Positions 25,867 through 34,338 of a stretch of 64,000 bases of DNA are shown piece by piece (the stretch's first letter is position 1; each line of letters begins with the position of its first letter). The DNA is from Halomonas sp. THAF5a. Lineage in GTDB: Bacteria; Pseudomonadota; Gammaproteobacteria; Pseudomonadales; Halomonadaceae. The position numbers and the translations under genes are program-made. The DNA lies in NCBI RefSeq assembly GCF_009363755.1, contig NZ_CP045417.1, positions 372,001 to 436,000 on the forward strand. Reading direction: 5' to 3'. The notes under the pieces are model-generated. The model was not told the origin of the DNA, made no database searches, and saw nothing but the letters and a program-made list of their open reading frames with translations.

Positions 25867-27261
25867 ATGCCTCGCCATATGCCCCATCACGTCAATCGGC
25901 TCACCCTCGCCATCGCCTTCGCCTCCACGGCGCTGATCGCCAGTCAGGCCGCCGCCACCGGCTTCCAGGTGCGCGAGCAGAGCGCCAAGAGCCTCGCCAA
26001 CGCCTTCTCGAACGCCGCCGCCGGCGCCGAGGATGTCAGCTTCATGGCCCATAACCCGGCCGCTATCGGCAACATCGACGGCAATCAGGTCGCCGGCGGG
26101 GTGGCCTATATCGATGCCTCCTTCGAGCTTCAGGGGGCAGAAGCAACAGGTCTAGGCGGTTCCAATTACGACCGAGGCGGCTCTCGTCAGGGCGGCGAGA
26201 CGGCCACCGTGCCGAGCTTCGCCGCCAAGACGCAGCTCGATGAGCGCTGGGACCTGGGCCTGGCCATCTATGCGCCCTACGGCCTCTCCACCAAGTACGA
26301 CAAGGACTGGATCGGCCGCTACCATGCCGTGGAGACCGAGCTCACCACCATCGACTTCCAGCCGACGCTTAACTATCGAGCTTCGGAGCGACTCAACCTG
26401 GCCGTGGGCCTGCGCGCGCAGTATGCGGATGCAACACTCTCGAATGCCTTAGACCTCGCCTCATTCGGGGCAAAAGCTGCAATGGAGCGGGGGGATATGG
26501 CGACCGCGCAGGCGTTGGGCGCTCAGGCTGGATTTGCCGATGGCTTCGCCGAGGTCACTGGCGACGACTGGGGCTATGGCTATACCCTTGGTGTCCTCTA
26601 TCAGGCCACCGACAGGACGCGGCTGGGGGCCAGCTATCGCTCCGAGATCGATCTGACCCTCGATGGCGAGGTAAACTACAGTTCGGATAACGTCACAGGT
26701 CAGCAGGTACTGGCAGGAGCGCAGGCCCAGGGGCGTCTGCGCGATGGCGGTGGCACCGCCGACCTGACCACCCCGGCCAACCTGAATCTGGGCGTCTACC
26801 ACCAGCTGACCGACCGGCTGGCGCTGATGGCCAACGCCGAGTGGACCGAGTGGAGCAGCTTCGACGAGCTGGTGGTCGAGTTCGAGGATGGTAGCGCCCC
26901 TAGCCGCACCGAGGAAAACTGGGACGACACCTGGGCCTTTTCGGTGGGCGCGAACTATGCCCTGAACCCGCAGTGGCTGCTGCGGGCCGGCCTGGGCATC
27001 GACGAGACGCCGGTGCCGAGCGCCGAGTTCCGAACCCCTCGGGTGCCGGACGCCGATCGCCGCTGGGCCTCCCTCGGCGCCACCTATCAGCCGACCGAGA
27101 ACCTGGGCATCACCGCCGGTTATCTGCGCATCTTCGGCGACGACGTCGAGATGGATCAGGACGCCACCCCGACCAACGAGAACGCCAGCCGCGGCAACCT
27201 GTCCGGCACCTACGAGGTGGAGGCCGACGTCTTCGCCCTCTCGGTGGACTATCGCTTCTAA
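25867..27261 (+). CDS. fadL: FadL-family outer-membrane long-chain fatty acid transporter
   Basis: Outer-membrane beta-barrel that takes up long-chain fatty acids or other hydrophobic compounds. The 464 residues have a signal peptide (cleavage near SQAAA-TGF), the conserved N-terminal hatch (GFQVREQSAKSLANAFSNAA, DVSFMAHNPAAI) and a barrel ending in Phe (SVDYRF), the sorting signal of porins. A second ATG at 25879 is an alternative start. Codon use is uneven: stretches at about 26120-26180, 26370-26540 and 26670-26720 use CTT, GCA, GAA, TTA and ACA, which are rare in the flanking genes. Confidence 0.9.
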   Translation: MPRHMPHHVNRLTLAIAFASTALIASQAAATGFQVREQSAKSLANAFSNAAAGAEDVSFMAHNPAAIGNIDGNQVAGGVAYIDASFELQGAEATGLGGSNYDRGGSRQGGETATVPSFAAKTQLDERWDLGLAIYAPYGLSTKYDKDWIGRYHAVETELTTIDFQPTLNYRASERLNLAVGLRAQYADATLSNALDLASFGAKAAMERGDMATAQALGAQAGFADGFAEVTGDDWGYGYTLGVLYQATDRTRLGASYRSEIDLTLDGEVNYSSDNVTGQQVLAGAQAQGRLRDGGGTADLTTPANLNLGVYHQLTDRLALMANAEWTEWSSFDELVVEFEDGSAPSRTEENWDDTWAFSVGANYALNPQWLLRAGLGIDETPVPSAEFRTPRVPDADRRWASLGATYQPTENLGITAGYLRIFGDDVEMDQDATPTNENASRGNLSGTYEVEADVFALSVDYRF

Positions 27262-27301
27262 GCGCGGCCCTGGCTGCAGGACCTTTCGGGCATGACCCTC
27301 G

Positions 27302-27326
27302 AGCCCCCGGCCACTGGCCGGGGGCT
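27302..27326 (+). terminator. Hairpin terminator after fadL
   Basis: agcccccggcca (27302-27313) and tggccgggggct (27315-27326) form a long GC-rich stem 41 bp after the fadL stop, followed by taacgttt. Confidence 0.7.
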
Positions 27327-27343
27327 TAACGTTTGGCCTGGGT

Positions 27344-27445
27344 TCAGGCGGCCGCCTCCTCGAGGAAGGCCGCCCGCATCAGCTCCCGGGTGTAGTCGAC
27401 CGCCTGCCGATGACGGGTGAGGATGGTCGCTGCGGCCGGGGTTCG
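27344..27445 (-). pseudogene. C-terminal gene remnant before prfB
   Basis: A minus-strand frame between in-frame stops has the very high GC3 of real genes here and reads ...TRHRQAVDYTRELMRAAF and then LEEAAA, stop. The DYTRELM-AAF text resembles the C-terminal end of oligopeptide/YejF-type ABC transporter ATPases ((H/D)YTRxLLxAA). No start or upstream domain remains, since an in-frame stop lies at 27446. It looks like the tail left after deletion of a gene that once stood between fadL and prfB. The family assignment is tentative. Confidence 0.3.
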
Positions 27446-27452
27446 CTACAAT
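27424..27452 (+). promoter_or_regulatory. Candidate prfB promoter
   Basis: TACAAT at 27447-27452 is a good -10; TGGTCG (27424-27429) at 17 bp is a weak -35 (3/6). It is 65 bp before the prfB ATG. Confidence 0.5.
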
Positions 27453-27516
27453 AGGCCCCTTTTCCCGCGCCGCCGCGGCGGCCGTCTTTCCACCGCAGAT
27501 TCAGGCGAGCGAGCCC

Positions 27517-28615
27517 ATGCTGGAAACCAATGCCATCCACCACCTCATCAAGGACCTGTCTGAGCGGACAGACGTCCTGAGGGGGTATCTTTGACTATGC
27601 CGAAAAGAAGGATCGGCTAGAGGAAGTCACCCGCGAGCTCGAGGACCCCAACGTCTGGAACGATCCGGACTACGCCCAGAAGCTCGGCAAGGAGCGCTCC
27701 ACCCTGGAGAACATCGTCGCCACCATCGACGAGCTCGAGCAGGGTCTCGGCGATAGCCAGGACCTCCTGGAGCTCGCCGAGATGGAGGAGGACGAGGGCA
27801 CCGTCGCCGAGGTCCAGAAGGAGCTCGACGGCCTGCAGGCGAGCCTCGAGAAGCTCGAGTTCCGGCGCATGTTCTCCGGCGAGATGGACGAGAACAACGC
27901 CTACCTCGATATCCAGGCCGGCTCCGGCGGCACCGAGGCCCAGGACTGGGCCAACATCCTGCTGCGCATGTACCTGCGCTGGGCCGAGCATCACGGCTTC
28001 AAGGCGGAGATCATCGAGGTCTCGGCCGGCGACGTGGCGGGCATCAAGTCGGCCTCGGTGCACGTCCAGGGCGAGTACGCCTTCGGCTGGCTGCGCACCG
28101 AGACCGGGGTGCACCGCCTGGTGCGCAAGAGTCCCTTCGACTCCGGCGGTCGCCGCCACACCTCCTTCGCCTCGGTGTTCCTCTCGCCGGAGGTGGACGA
28201 CAGCTTCGAGGTCGAGATCAATCCCTCGGACCTGCGCGTCGACACCTACCGCTCCAGCGGCGCCGGCGGTCAGCACGTCAACACCACCGACTCGGCCGTG
28301 CGCATCACCCACGAGCCCACCGGCATCGTGGTGGCCTGCCAGAGCCAGCGCAGCCAGCACGCCAACCGCGACTTCGCCATGAAGCAGCTCAAGGCGAAGC
28401 TGTGGGAACACGAGATGCAGAAGCGCAACGCCGCCAAGCAGGAGGCCGAGGACTCCAAGGCCGACATCGGCTGGGGCAGCCAGATCCGCTCCTACGTGCT
28501 GGACGACCAGCGCATCAAGGACCTGCGCACCGGCGTGCAGTCGAGCAGCTGCGACAAGGTGCTGGACGGCGACCTGGATCAGTTCATCGAAGCCAGCCTG
28601 AAACAGGGGCTCTGA
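27517..28615 (+). CDS. prfB: Peptide chain release factor 2 (programmed +1 frameshift)
   Basis: RF2 ends translation at UGA and UAA. The coding path is 27517-27591, then a skip of base 27592, then 27593-28615, giving 365 residues as in E. coli. The anticodon-like tripeptide SPF (205-207) and catalytic GGQ (250-252) fall at the E. coli numbers. The first part encodes 25 residues ending RGYL before an in-frame TGA; the frameshift makes RF2 level self-regulating. It is followed by lysS, the usual pair. Confidence 0.97.
27580..27595 (+). promoter_or_regulatory. prfB autoregulatory +1 frameshift site
   Basis: AGG GGG TAT CTT TGA C: a Shine-Dalgarno-like AGGGGG three bases before the slippery CTT followed by the in-frame UGA and a C, the classical RF2 element. 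When RF2 is scarce the ribosome slips one base forward on CUU. Confidence 0.95.
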
Positions 28616-28722
28616 GCCCCAGCCCTGCCGCGCCCGGGCGATCCTCGCCCGGGGCGCGGCACGACGCCCACTCTCTTCACAGCAGCGGCCTCTGGCGAGG
28701 CCGCGACGCCACAGGTAGCGAC

Positions 28723-30261
28723 ATGGCCCACCCGGACTCCCCGCAGAACGACGAGAACCGCCTGATCGCCGAGCGCCGTGCCAAGCTGGCCGCGCGCCGC
28801 GAGCTGGCCGCCGACACCGGCGCGAGCGCCTTCCCCAACGACTTCCGCCGCGACAGCCTGGCGGCCGAGCTCGACGCCGAGCTCGGCGACAAGGACAAGG
28901 CCGAGCTGGAGGCCCTGGGGCGTCCGGCCGCCGTGGCCGGGCGCATCATGCGCAAGCGCGGACCCTTCATCGTGATCCAGGATCCCTCCGGCACGATCCA
29001 GCTCTACGTCGACAAGAAGGGGCTGCCGGCCGAGGTGCTCGAGGACATCAAGGGCTGGGACATCGGCGACATCGTGGCCGCCCGCGGGCCGGTGCACAAG
29101 TCGGGCAAGGGCGACCTCTACGTGATGATGGTCGAGGCCAGGCTGCTCACCAAGAGCCTGCGGCCGCTGCCCGACAAGTTCCACGGCCTGACCGATCTCG
29201 AGGCGCGCTATCGCCAGCGCTACGTCGACCTGATCGTGAACCCCGATTCGCGCCGGGTCTTCGAGGCCCGCGCCGGGGTGATCAGCGCCATGCGCCGCTT
29301 CTTCGAGGATCGAGGCTTCATGGAGGTCGAGACGCCGATGCTGCAGCCGATCCCCGGCGGCGCCACGGCCCGGCCCTTCGTCACCCACCACAATGCGCTG
29401 GACATCGACATGTACCTGCGCATCGCCCCGGAGCTCTACCTCAAGCGCCTGGTGGTGGGCGGCTTCGAGCGGGTCTTCGAGATCAACCGCAACTTCCGTA
29501 ACGAGGGGCTCTCCACCCGGCATAACCCCGAGTTCACGATGATCGAGTTCTACCAGGCCCATGCCAATCATCATGACCTGATGGACCTCACCGAGGAGAT
29601 GCTGCGCAGCGTGGCCCAGCGGGTGCTCGGCACCACCACGGTGGTCAACACCGTGCGCAACGCCGAGGGCGAGGTGCTGGAGACCTTCGAGTACGACTTC
29701 GGCCAGCCGCTGCGCCGCATCACCGTGTTCGACGCCATCCTCGAGTTCAACCCGGACATCCACGCCGAGGCCCTGGCCGACGAGGCGGCGGCCCGCCAGA
29801 TCGCCGAGCGCCTGGACATCGACGTCAAGGACGGCTGGGGGCTGGGCAAGATCCAGATCGAGATCTTCGAGAAGACCGTCGAGCACCGCCTCCAGCAGCC
29901 GACCTTCATCACCGAGTACCCCACCGAGGTGAGCCCGCTGGCGCGCCGCAAGGACAGCGACCCCTTCGTCACCGAGCGCTTCGAGTTCTTCGTCGGCGGC
30001 CGCGAGATCGCCAACGGCTTCTCGGAGCTCAACGACGCCGAGGACCAGGCCGAGCGCTTCGCCGCCCAGGCCGCGGAGAAGGAGGCCGGCGACGACGAGG
30101 CGATGTACTTCGATGCCGACTACGTCCGCGCCCTGGAGTTCGGCCTGCCGCCGACCGCCGGGGAGGGCATCGGCATCGACCGGCTGGTGATGCTGTTCAC
30201 CGACAGCGCCTCCATCCGCGATGTCCTGCTGTTCCCGGCCATGCGTCCCGAAGTCGACTGA
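28723..30261 (+). CDS. lysS: Lysyl-tRNA synthetase (class II)
   Basis: Charges tRNA-Lys. The 512-residue protein has the OB-fold anticodon-binding domain (about 70-165) and the class II core: motif 1 around [21 protein letters not shown], motif 2 [11 protein letters not shown] with [13 protein letters not shown], and motif 3 [12 protein letters not shown]. The ATG at 28723 follows AGGTAGCG; the frame is open back into prfB without homology. The structured repeat copy B begins 27 nt after its stop. Confidence 0.97.
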   Translation: MAHPDSPQNDENRLIAERRAKLAARRELAADTGASAFPNDFRRDSLAAELDAELGDKDKAELEALGRPAAVAGRIMRKRGPFIVIQDPSGTIQLYVDKKGLPAEVLEDIKGWDIGDIVAARGPVHKSGKGDLYVMMVEARLLTKSLRPLPDKFHGLTDLEARYRQRYVDLIVNPDSRRVFEARAGVISAMRRFFEDRGFMEVETPMLQPIPGGATARPFVTHHNALDIDMYLRIAPELYLKRLVVGGFERVFEINRNFRNEGLSTRHNPEFTMIEFYQAHANHHDLMDLTEEMLRSVAQRVLGTTTVVNTVRNAEGEVLETFEYDFGQPLRRITVFDAILEFNPDIHAEALADEAAARQIAERLDIDVKDGWGLGKIQIEIFEKTVEHRLQQPTFITEYPTEVSPLARRKDSDPFVTERFEFFVGGREIANGFSELNDAEDQAERFAAQAAEKEAGDDEAMYFDADYVRALEFGLPPTAGEGIGIDRLVMLFTDSASIRDVLLFPAMRPEVD

Positions 30262-30288
30262 ATAGGCTGTACTTCAGGGTACGAGCGA

Positions 30289-30399
30289 GGGGCGCTGGGG
30301 ATAGGCCGAAGGGGAGGTCCGAGGACCAGGGAGGGCCGAGGTAGCGTCCATGGAGGGATTCACAGCGCCTCCCCCAAGGCCTGTCGCCAGGTCAGCCCC
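30289..30399 (+). repeat. Structured intergenic element, copy B (downstream of lysS)
   Basis: Outermost GGGGC (30289-30293) pairs with GCCCC (30395-30399). P0 ctggggataggcc (30295-30307) pairs with ggcctgtcgccag (30378-30390), 11 of 13. P1 GGGGAGG (30311-30317) pairs perfectly with CCTCCCC (30368-30374). P2 (about 30319-30341) is imperfect, with a tandem G-A mismatch, and has loop AGGGAG. P3 is TCC - ATGGAG - GGA (30347-30358), where TCC/GGA replaces the CCC/GGG of the other copies. Confidence 0.88.
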
Positions 30400-30448
30400 G
30401 AGCCGGGCAGTTAGAGGCCACTCATCTGCGGTGATGAGGTGGGAAGCA

Positions 30449-30478
30449 TTGGTAAACGCCGTGGGCAGCGCCCATAAT
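30449..30478 (+). promoter_or_regulatory. Promoter for the gene at 30509
   Basis: TTGGTA (30449-30454, 4/6) and CATAAT (30473-30478, 5/6) are 18 bp apart and end 30 bp before the ATG, after repeat copy B. Confidence 0.6.
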
Positions 30479-30508
30479 GACCGTCGTTTCGACGTCGAGG
30501 AGACCGTG

Positions 30509-30895
30509 ATGAAACTGCTCAACCGCTCCGCCCTGAGCGTCAGGCCGACCCGGCACTTCGTGGACTGGATCAATGCGCTCGAACCCACCATGGATGGGGA
30601 CGACCTGACCCTGGCCGACGTCGAACGCGAAAGCACCGTCTACCTGATCCCCGAGATGGACACGCCGGAGGCCCTGGAGGGCTTCGTGCGCGAACGCTTC
30701 CTCGAGATCCTCGAGACCGAGCTGCGCGCCTGGGAAGAGGACGAGCGCCAGTGGCCCGAGTCCCTGGACTGGTCGCTCTTCCAGCGCTTCCTGCAGGTCG
30801 AGCACAGCTACCTGGCCGTCGACCTGGACAACGAGGCGGCGCTGGAGGTCTCCGAGGTGGACGACGCCCTGCTGCTGGAGACCGACCAGGACTGA
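30509..30895 (+). CDS. Conserved hypothetical protein
   Basis: A 128-residue acidic, soluble protein without signal peptide or membrane segment. It begins MKLLNRSALSVRPTRHFVDW and continues with an even mix of Glu/Asp and aromatic residues (FVRERFLEILETELRAWEED, WPESLDWSLFQRFL). It looks like an intact single-domain protein found in related gammaproteobacteria, but no function is known to me. The ATG follows GGAG at 7 nt. It has its own promoter and a strong terminator, so it is probably a single-gene transcription unit. Confidence 0.75.
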   Translation: MKLLNRSALSVRPTRHFVDWINALEPTMDGDDLTLADVERESTVYLIPEMDTPEALEGFVRERFLEILETELRAWEEDERQWPESLDWSLFQRFLQVEHSYLAVDLDNEAALEVSEVDDALLLETDQD

Positions 30896-30934
30896 GGCGT
30901 CGGTCGAGCCGTCATCGCGATGACGGCCCACCGA

Positions 30935-30962
30935 GAAACCGGCTTCGGCCGGTTTTCGTTTT
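30935..30962 (+). terminator. Intrinsic terminator with UUCG tetraloop
   Basis: gaaaccggc - ttcg - gccggttttc then gtttt: the stem is closed by a C(TTCG)G tetraloop and followed by a T-rich run. A second small hairpin (cgtcatcgcgatgacg) lies just before it at about 30910-30925. Confidence 0.85.
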
Positions 30963-31002
30963 ATGGCCCCGGCGACGGGGAACGGACAGTGACGGACACA
31001 GG

Positions 31003-32397
31003 ATGAGTCGACTCTTCGCGACCCGTCCCGGCGACGACGGCCTGCCGGGCCCGGCACGGCGCCTGGCGGTGCTGGCCCTGATCCTCGGGACCCTGATGGC
31101 GGTGGTGGACACCACCATGGTCAACATCGCCCTGCCCACCATCGCCGCCGACCTCGCGGCCTCGCCTTCCCGGGTGGTGTGGGTCACCAACCTCTTCCAA
31201 GTGGTCTGCGCCGCCTTCCTGCTGGTCTTCGCCGCGCTCAGCGAACGGGTCGGGCGCTATCGTCTCTACACGGCCGGGGTGGCGCTCTTCACCCTGGCTG
31301 CGCTGGGCAGCGCGCTCTCCCGCAACCTTGAGACCCTGCTGCTGTTCCGCGGCCTGCAGGGGCTCGGCGCGGCGGCGACCCTCTCCATCGGGCCCTCGCT
31401 CTACCGCTCGATCTTCCCCTCGCGGCTGCTCGGCAGCGCCCTGGGGCTCTCCGCCCTGGTGGTGGCCGGCGGCTACGCGGCGGGGCCGACGATCGGCGGG
31501 CTGGTGCTCTCGGTGGCGAACTGGCCGTGGCTCTTCGCCCTGCACGTGCCGCTGGGGCTATGCGCCGCCGGCCTGGCCTGGCGGGCGCTGCCCCGGGAGG
31601 CGGGGCGCCGGGAGGCCTTCGACGGGCGCGGCGCGCTCTTCGCGGTGGTGATGATGGCCGGGCTTTTCATCGGCCTCGACGGCGTCGGCCACGGGGTTCC
31701 CGGCTGGCAGGTGCTCGCCTGGCTCGGCGGCAGCGCGCTCGGTGCCGGCCTTTTCCTACGCCGCCAGCGGCGCGCGCGCCACCCCCTGCTGCCGCTCTCG
31801 CTGTTCGCCGAGCCGCGCTTCTCGCTGGCCGTCTGCGCCTCGGGGCTGGCCTTCGTGGGGCAGGGGCTGGCCTTCGTGGCGCTCTCCTTCGTCTACCAGC
31901 AGGAGATGGGCTTCACGCCGCTGCAGACCGCCTGGATGTTCACTCCCTGGCCGCTGGCGATCATGGTGGTGGGGCCCCTGGCGGGCCGCTTCGCCGACCG
32001 GGTCAACCCGAGCCTGCTCTCCAGCGCCGGCCTGGTGCTGCTGCTGCTGGGCCTGGCCGCCCTGGCCGGGCTGGACGCCGAGGCGAGCTTCGTCGACAGC
32101 CTCTGGCGCACGGCGCTGTGCGGCATGGGATTCGGCCTCTTCCAGCCCCCCAACAACCGCGAGATGATGGCCAGCGTCCCCCGGGAGCGCAGCGCCCGGG
32201 CCTCCGGCGTGATGAGCACCACCCGCACCGTGGGCCAGTCCCTCGGGGTCGCCCTGGTCGGCGCCTTCCTGGCCGCCGGTGCCCCGGTGCAGGCGACGCT
32301 CTGGGCCGGGGCCGGGGCCTGCGCGCTGTCGCTTCTGGCGAGCCTCTCGCGGATCGGCCTGGCCGGGCGGGCCCAGCGCGAGGCGCGCCGGGCCTGA
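31003..32397 (+). CDS. MFS transporter, DHA2 (EmrB/QacA) type
   Basis: Proton-driven export pump of the major facilitator superfamily. The 464 residues have about 14 hydrophobic segments. The DHA2 signatures are visible: LDTTIVNVALP-like VVDTTMVNIALPTIA in helix 1 (about 33-47), the loop motif ALSERVGRY, and the GxxxGPxxGG-type motif C (VAGGYAAGPTIGGLV). Its substrate cannot be inferred and no regulator is adjacent. The ATG at 31003 closely follows ACAGG, and the frame continues upstream without homology. Confidence 0.88.
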   Translation: MSRLFATRPGDDGLPGPARRLAVLALILGTLMAVVDTTMVNIALPTIAADLAASPSRVVWVTNLFQVVCAAFLLVFAALSERVGRYRLYTAGVALFTLAALGSALSRNLETLLLFRGLQGLGAAATLSIGPSLYRSIFPSRLLGSALGLSALVVAGGYAAGPTIGGLVLSVANWPWLFALHVPLGLCAAGLAWRALPREAGRREAFDGRGALFAVVMMAGLFIGLDGVGHGVPGWQVLAWLGGSALGAGLFLRRQRRARHPLLPLSLFAEPRFSLAVCASGLAFVGQGLAFVALSFVYQQEMGFTPLQTAWMFTPWPLAIMVVGPLAGRFADRVNPSLLSSAGLVLLLLGLAALAGLDAEASFVDSLWRTALCGMGFGLFQPPNNREMMASVPRERSARASGVMSTTRTVGQSLGVALVGAFLAAGAPVQATLWAGAGACALSLLASLSRIGLAGRAQREARRA

Positions 32398-32409
32398 TCG
32401 CAACGGGCG

Positions 32410-32438
32410 TCGTCGGGCCCGCGTGGAAGGCGTACAAT
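32410..32438 (+). promoter_or_regulatory. Candidate bolA-operon promoter
   Basis: TACAAT at 32433-32438 with TCGTCG (3/6) 17 bp upstream, ending 34 bp before the bolA ATG. Confidence 0.45.
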
Positions 32439-32472
32439 GGGTCCCTCACTCACCCAGCATCGAGACCTCGAC

Positions 32473-32784
32473 ATGAGCATCCAGGACACCATCGAAGCCA
32501 AGCTCAAGGCCCTCGAGCCCGACGTCGTGGCGGTGGAGAACGAGAGCCACCGGCACAATGTGCCGGCGAATTCGGAGACCCACTTCAAGGTCACCCTGGT
32601 CGCGCGCCGCTTCGAGGGGTTGATGCCGGTCAAGCGTCACCAGCAGCTCTATGCGCTGCTCGCCGATGAGCTGGCCGGCCCCGTACACGCCCTGGCCCTG
32701 CACCTCTACACGCCCGAGGAGTGGGCGGCCAGCGGCCAGTCGCGCCCCGACTCTCCCGACTGCCGGGGCGGCGGCACCCCGTGA
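32473..32784 (+). CDS. bolA: BolA family protein
   Basis: Small class II KH-fold protein that pairs with monothiol glutaredoxins in iron-sulfur handling and acts as a transcriptional regulator. The 103 residues contain the BolA core with ENESHRHNVPANSETHFKV and FEGLMPVKRHQQLYALLADEL. The invariant His of the KRHQ helix is present. The short tail after VHALALHLYTPEEW is disordered. Its stop overlaps the GTG start of the holD-like gene (GTGA). Confidence 0.92.
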   Translation: MSIQDTIEAKLKALEPDVVAVENESHRHNVPANSETHFKVTLVARRFEGLMPVKRHQQLYALLADELAGPVHALALHLYTPEEWAASGQSRPDSPDCRGGGTP

Positions 32785-33602
32785 CCCCGGAGCCGCAGCG
32801 CCTGCAGTACCTGGAGGCCATGGGCCTGACGGCCTGGGTCGCTCGCTACCGCCTGCCCAACGCCCTGCCCACGCCGGAGGCCGAGTGGGCGGCGCCTGAT
32901 CCCGAGGCCGCCACGGCCTCGCCGCCCGGCGAGCGCCTGCACGCCCTGCTCGACGAGGCCGCCCAGGCCCGGGACGCCGCACCCCGGGAGGCGCCCGCCG
33001 AGCCGGAGCCGCCCCAGCGTGCGCCGGCCGGTCCCGGCAAGGCGCGGGCCCTGCTCGGCGACATCGTGCCCGCCATCGAGGCCGAGGCCGCCGCCGAGTC
33101 GGAGGCGGCGCGTCCCGTCCAGCGCGCCGGCGAGGCGCTGCGCTTCACCCTGCAGGTGGCCTGCCTCGACGGCCGCTGGCTGATCCTGCTGCCCCGGGAG
33201 GCGTCCCCGGGCGCCATCGAGACGCGCCTGCTGCGCCACCTGCTGCAGGCCGCCGGCGTGGTGCCCGAGCAGATGCCGGCCTTCGAGGCCTTCCGCTGGC
33301 CCCAGGTGGAGGGCTTGCCGGTGGAGGCGCCCCTGGAGGAGGCGCGAGAGGGACTCCAGGCCTTCCTGGCCGGGCGGGCGCGGCGCGGCTGGGTGCCGGA
33401 GCGGCTGCTGGTGTTCGGCGAGGATGCCGTTCTCGACGAGTTGCTCGGCGTGGTGGAGGCCCACTGCCCGCTGCTGGCGCTGCCGGCCTGGCAGGGGCCC
33501 GCCCTGGAGACGCTGGCCGGCAGCGCCGAGGCCAAGCGTGCGCTCTGGCCGCGGATCCGCGACTGGCGATCGGCCTGGGAGGCAGGGCATGCCCCCGGCT
33601 GA
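32781..33602 (+). CDS. holD: HolD-like protein (DNA polymerase III psi subunit), extended
   Basis: The N terminus (RLQYLEAMGLTAWVARYRLP) and the C terminus (SAEAKRALWPRIRDWRSAW) match the two conserved ends of E. coli psi (LQQLGITQW... and ...ARAALWQQI), and the middle LLRHLLQAAGVVPEQM corresponds to its VSDVLRALTVSPDQV. The gene stands directly before rimI, as holD does in E. coli. It is 273 residues, twice the enterobacterial 137, because of an Ala/Pro/Glu-rich linker at about residues 22-105. The GTG start overlaps the bolA stop. Psi links the clamp loader to SSB through chi. Assignment rests on short motifs plus synteny. Confidence 0.7.
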   Translation: MTPEPQRLQYLEAMGLTAWVARYRLPNALPTPEAEWAAPDPEAATASPPGERLHALLDEAAQARDAAPREAPAEPEPPQRAPAGPGKARALLGDIVPAIEAEAAAESEAARPVQRAGEALRFTLQVACLDGRWLILLPREASPGAIETRLLRHLLQAAGVVPEQMPAFEAFRWPQVEGLPVEAPLEEAREGLQAFLAGRARRGWVPERLLVFGEDAVLDELLGVVEAHCPLLALPAWQGPALETLAGSAEAKRALWPRIRDWRSAWEAGHAPG

Positions 33603-34053
33603 GGCGACGCTGCGCCCGCTGGGGAGCGGCGACCTGGCGGCGCTGACGGCCCTGGAGCAGGCGGGGCAGGCGCATCCCTGGACGCCGCGCCAGCTCGCGG
33701 CCGCGCTGAATGATCCCGAGACGCGGGTCATCGGCGCCGCGTGGAACGCGCGCCTGGTGGGGCATGCGGTGGTGGTGCGCCTGCCCTTCGAGGCGGAGCT
33801 GCAGGCCATCCTGGTGGCCGGCGACCAGCGCCGCCAGGGGGTGGCGGCCCGGCTGCTCGATGCGGTGATCGAGGCGGCGAAGGGGTGGGACGTCGAGCGC
33901 CTGCTGCTGGAGGTGCGGGCGAGCAATGCGCCGGCCATCGGCCTCTATCGGCGCGCCGGCTTCCACGAGGACGGCCGGCGCCGCGGCTACTATCCGCCCC
34001 TCGCCGGCCGTGAGCGCGAGGACGCGCTGCTGATGTCGCTTTCGCTGGGCTGA
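33589..34053 (+). CDS. rimI: Ribosomal protein S18-alanine N-acetyltransferase
   Basis: GNAT enzyme acetylating the N terminus of S18. The 154 residues show the acetyl-CoA loop (VAGDQRRQGVAARLL) and the LEVRASNAPAIGLYRRAGF motif with catalytic Tyr in RRRGYY. The ATG overlaps the end of the holD-like gene by 14 bases; AGGG lies just upstream. Order holD-rimI is conserved with E. coli. Confidence 0.93.
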   Translation: MPPAEATLRPLGSGDLAALTALEQAGQAHPWTPRQLAAALNDPETRVIGAAWNARLVGHAVVVRLPFEAELQAILVAGDQRRQGVAARLLDAVIEAAKGWDVERLLLEVRASNAPAIGLYRRAGFHEDGRRRGYYPPLAGREREDALLMSLSLG

Positions 34054-34060
34054 TCCCGCC

Positions 34061-34255
34061 TCAGCTGGTCGCGGTCGTCTCGACCTCGTCGAACTTGCCC
34101 AGCAGGCTCGCGAGGCGGCGCTCCCACTCCTCGCGCTCCTGCTTCAGGCGAGCGTTTTCCTCGCGCAGCTCCTCGGCTTCCATCCTCATCAACTCCAGGG
34201 CCTCGACGGCGCTGGAGACCTTCTGTTCGAGCTGGTTGAAGAGTTCGATGCTCAT
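34061..34255 (-). CDS. ZapB-like coiled-coil protein (DUF904/TIGR02449 type)
   Basis: A 64-residue all-helical protein: MSIELFNQLEQKVSSAVEAL then long heptad-rich LEL..EAEELREENARLKQE and LASLLGKF. Size and composition match the ZapB/DUF904 group of Z-ring-associated coiled coils, including the uncharacterised TIGR02449 members. AGGAGA precedes the ATG. It is convergent with rimI and 83 bp from rsmD on the same strand. Confidence 0.75.
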   Translation of the reverse strand: MSIELFNQLEQKVSSAVEALELMRMEAEELREENARLKQEREEWERRLASLLGKFDEVETTATS

Positions 34256-34338
34256 CCTGTTCTCCTGACTACGTCCTGCGGATCGGGCCGCGCCCGTTGG
34301 GGGTTCTCCTGCCAGCAGCGTAACCCTGCGGCCGGGGC

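Noticed and set aside
27592..27594. In-frame TGA early in prfB, which could look like a pseudogene
   Set aside because: It is the known programmed +1 frameshift with the AGGGGG signal and slippery CTT; the shifted frame gives full-length RF2.
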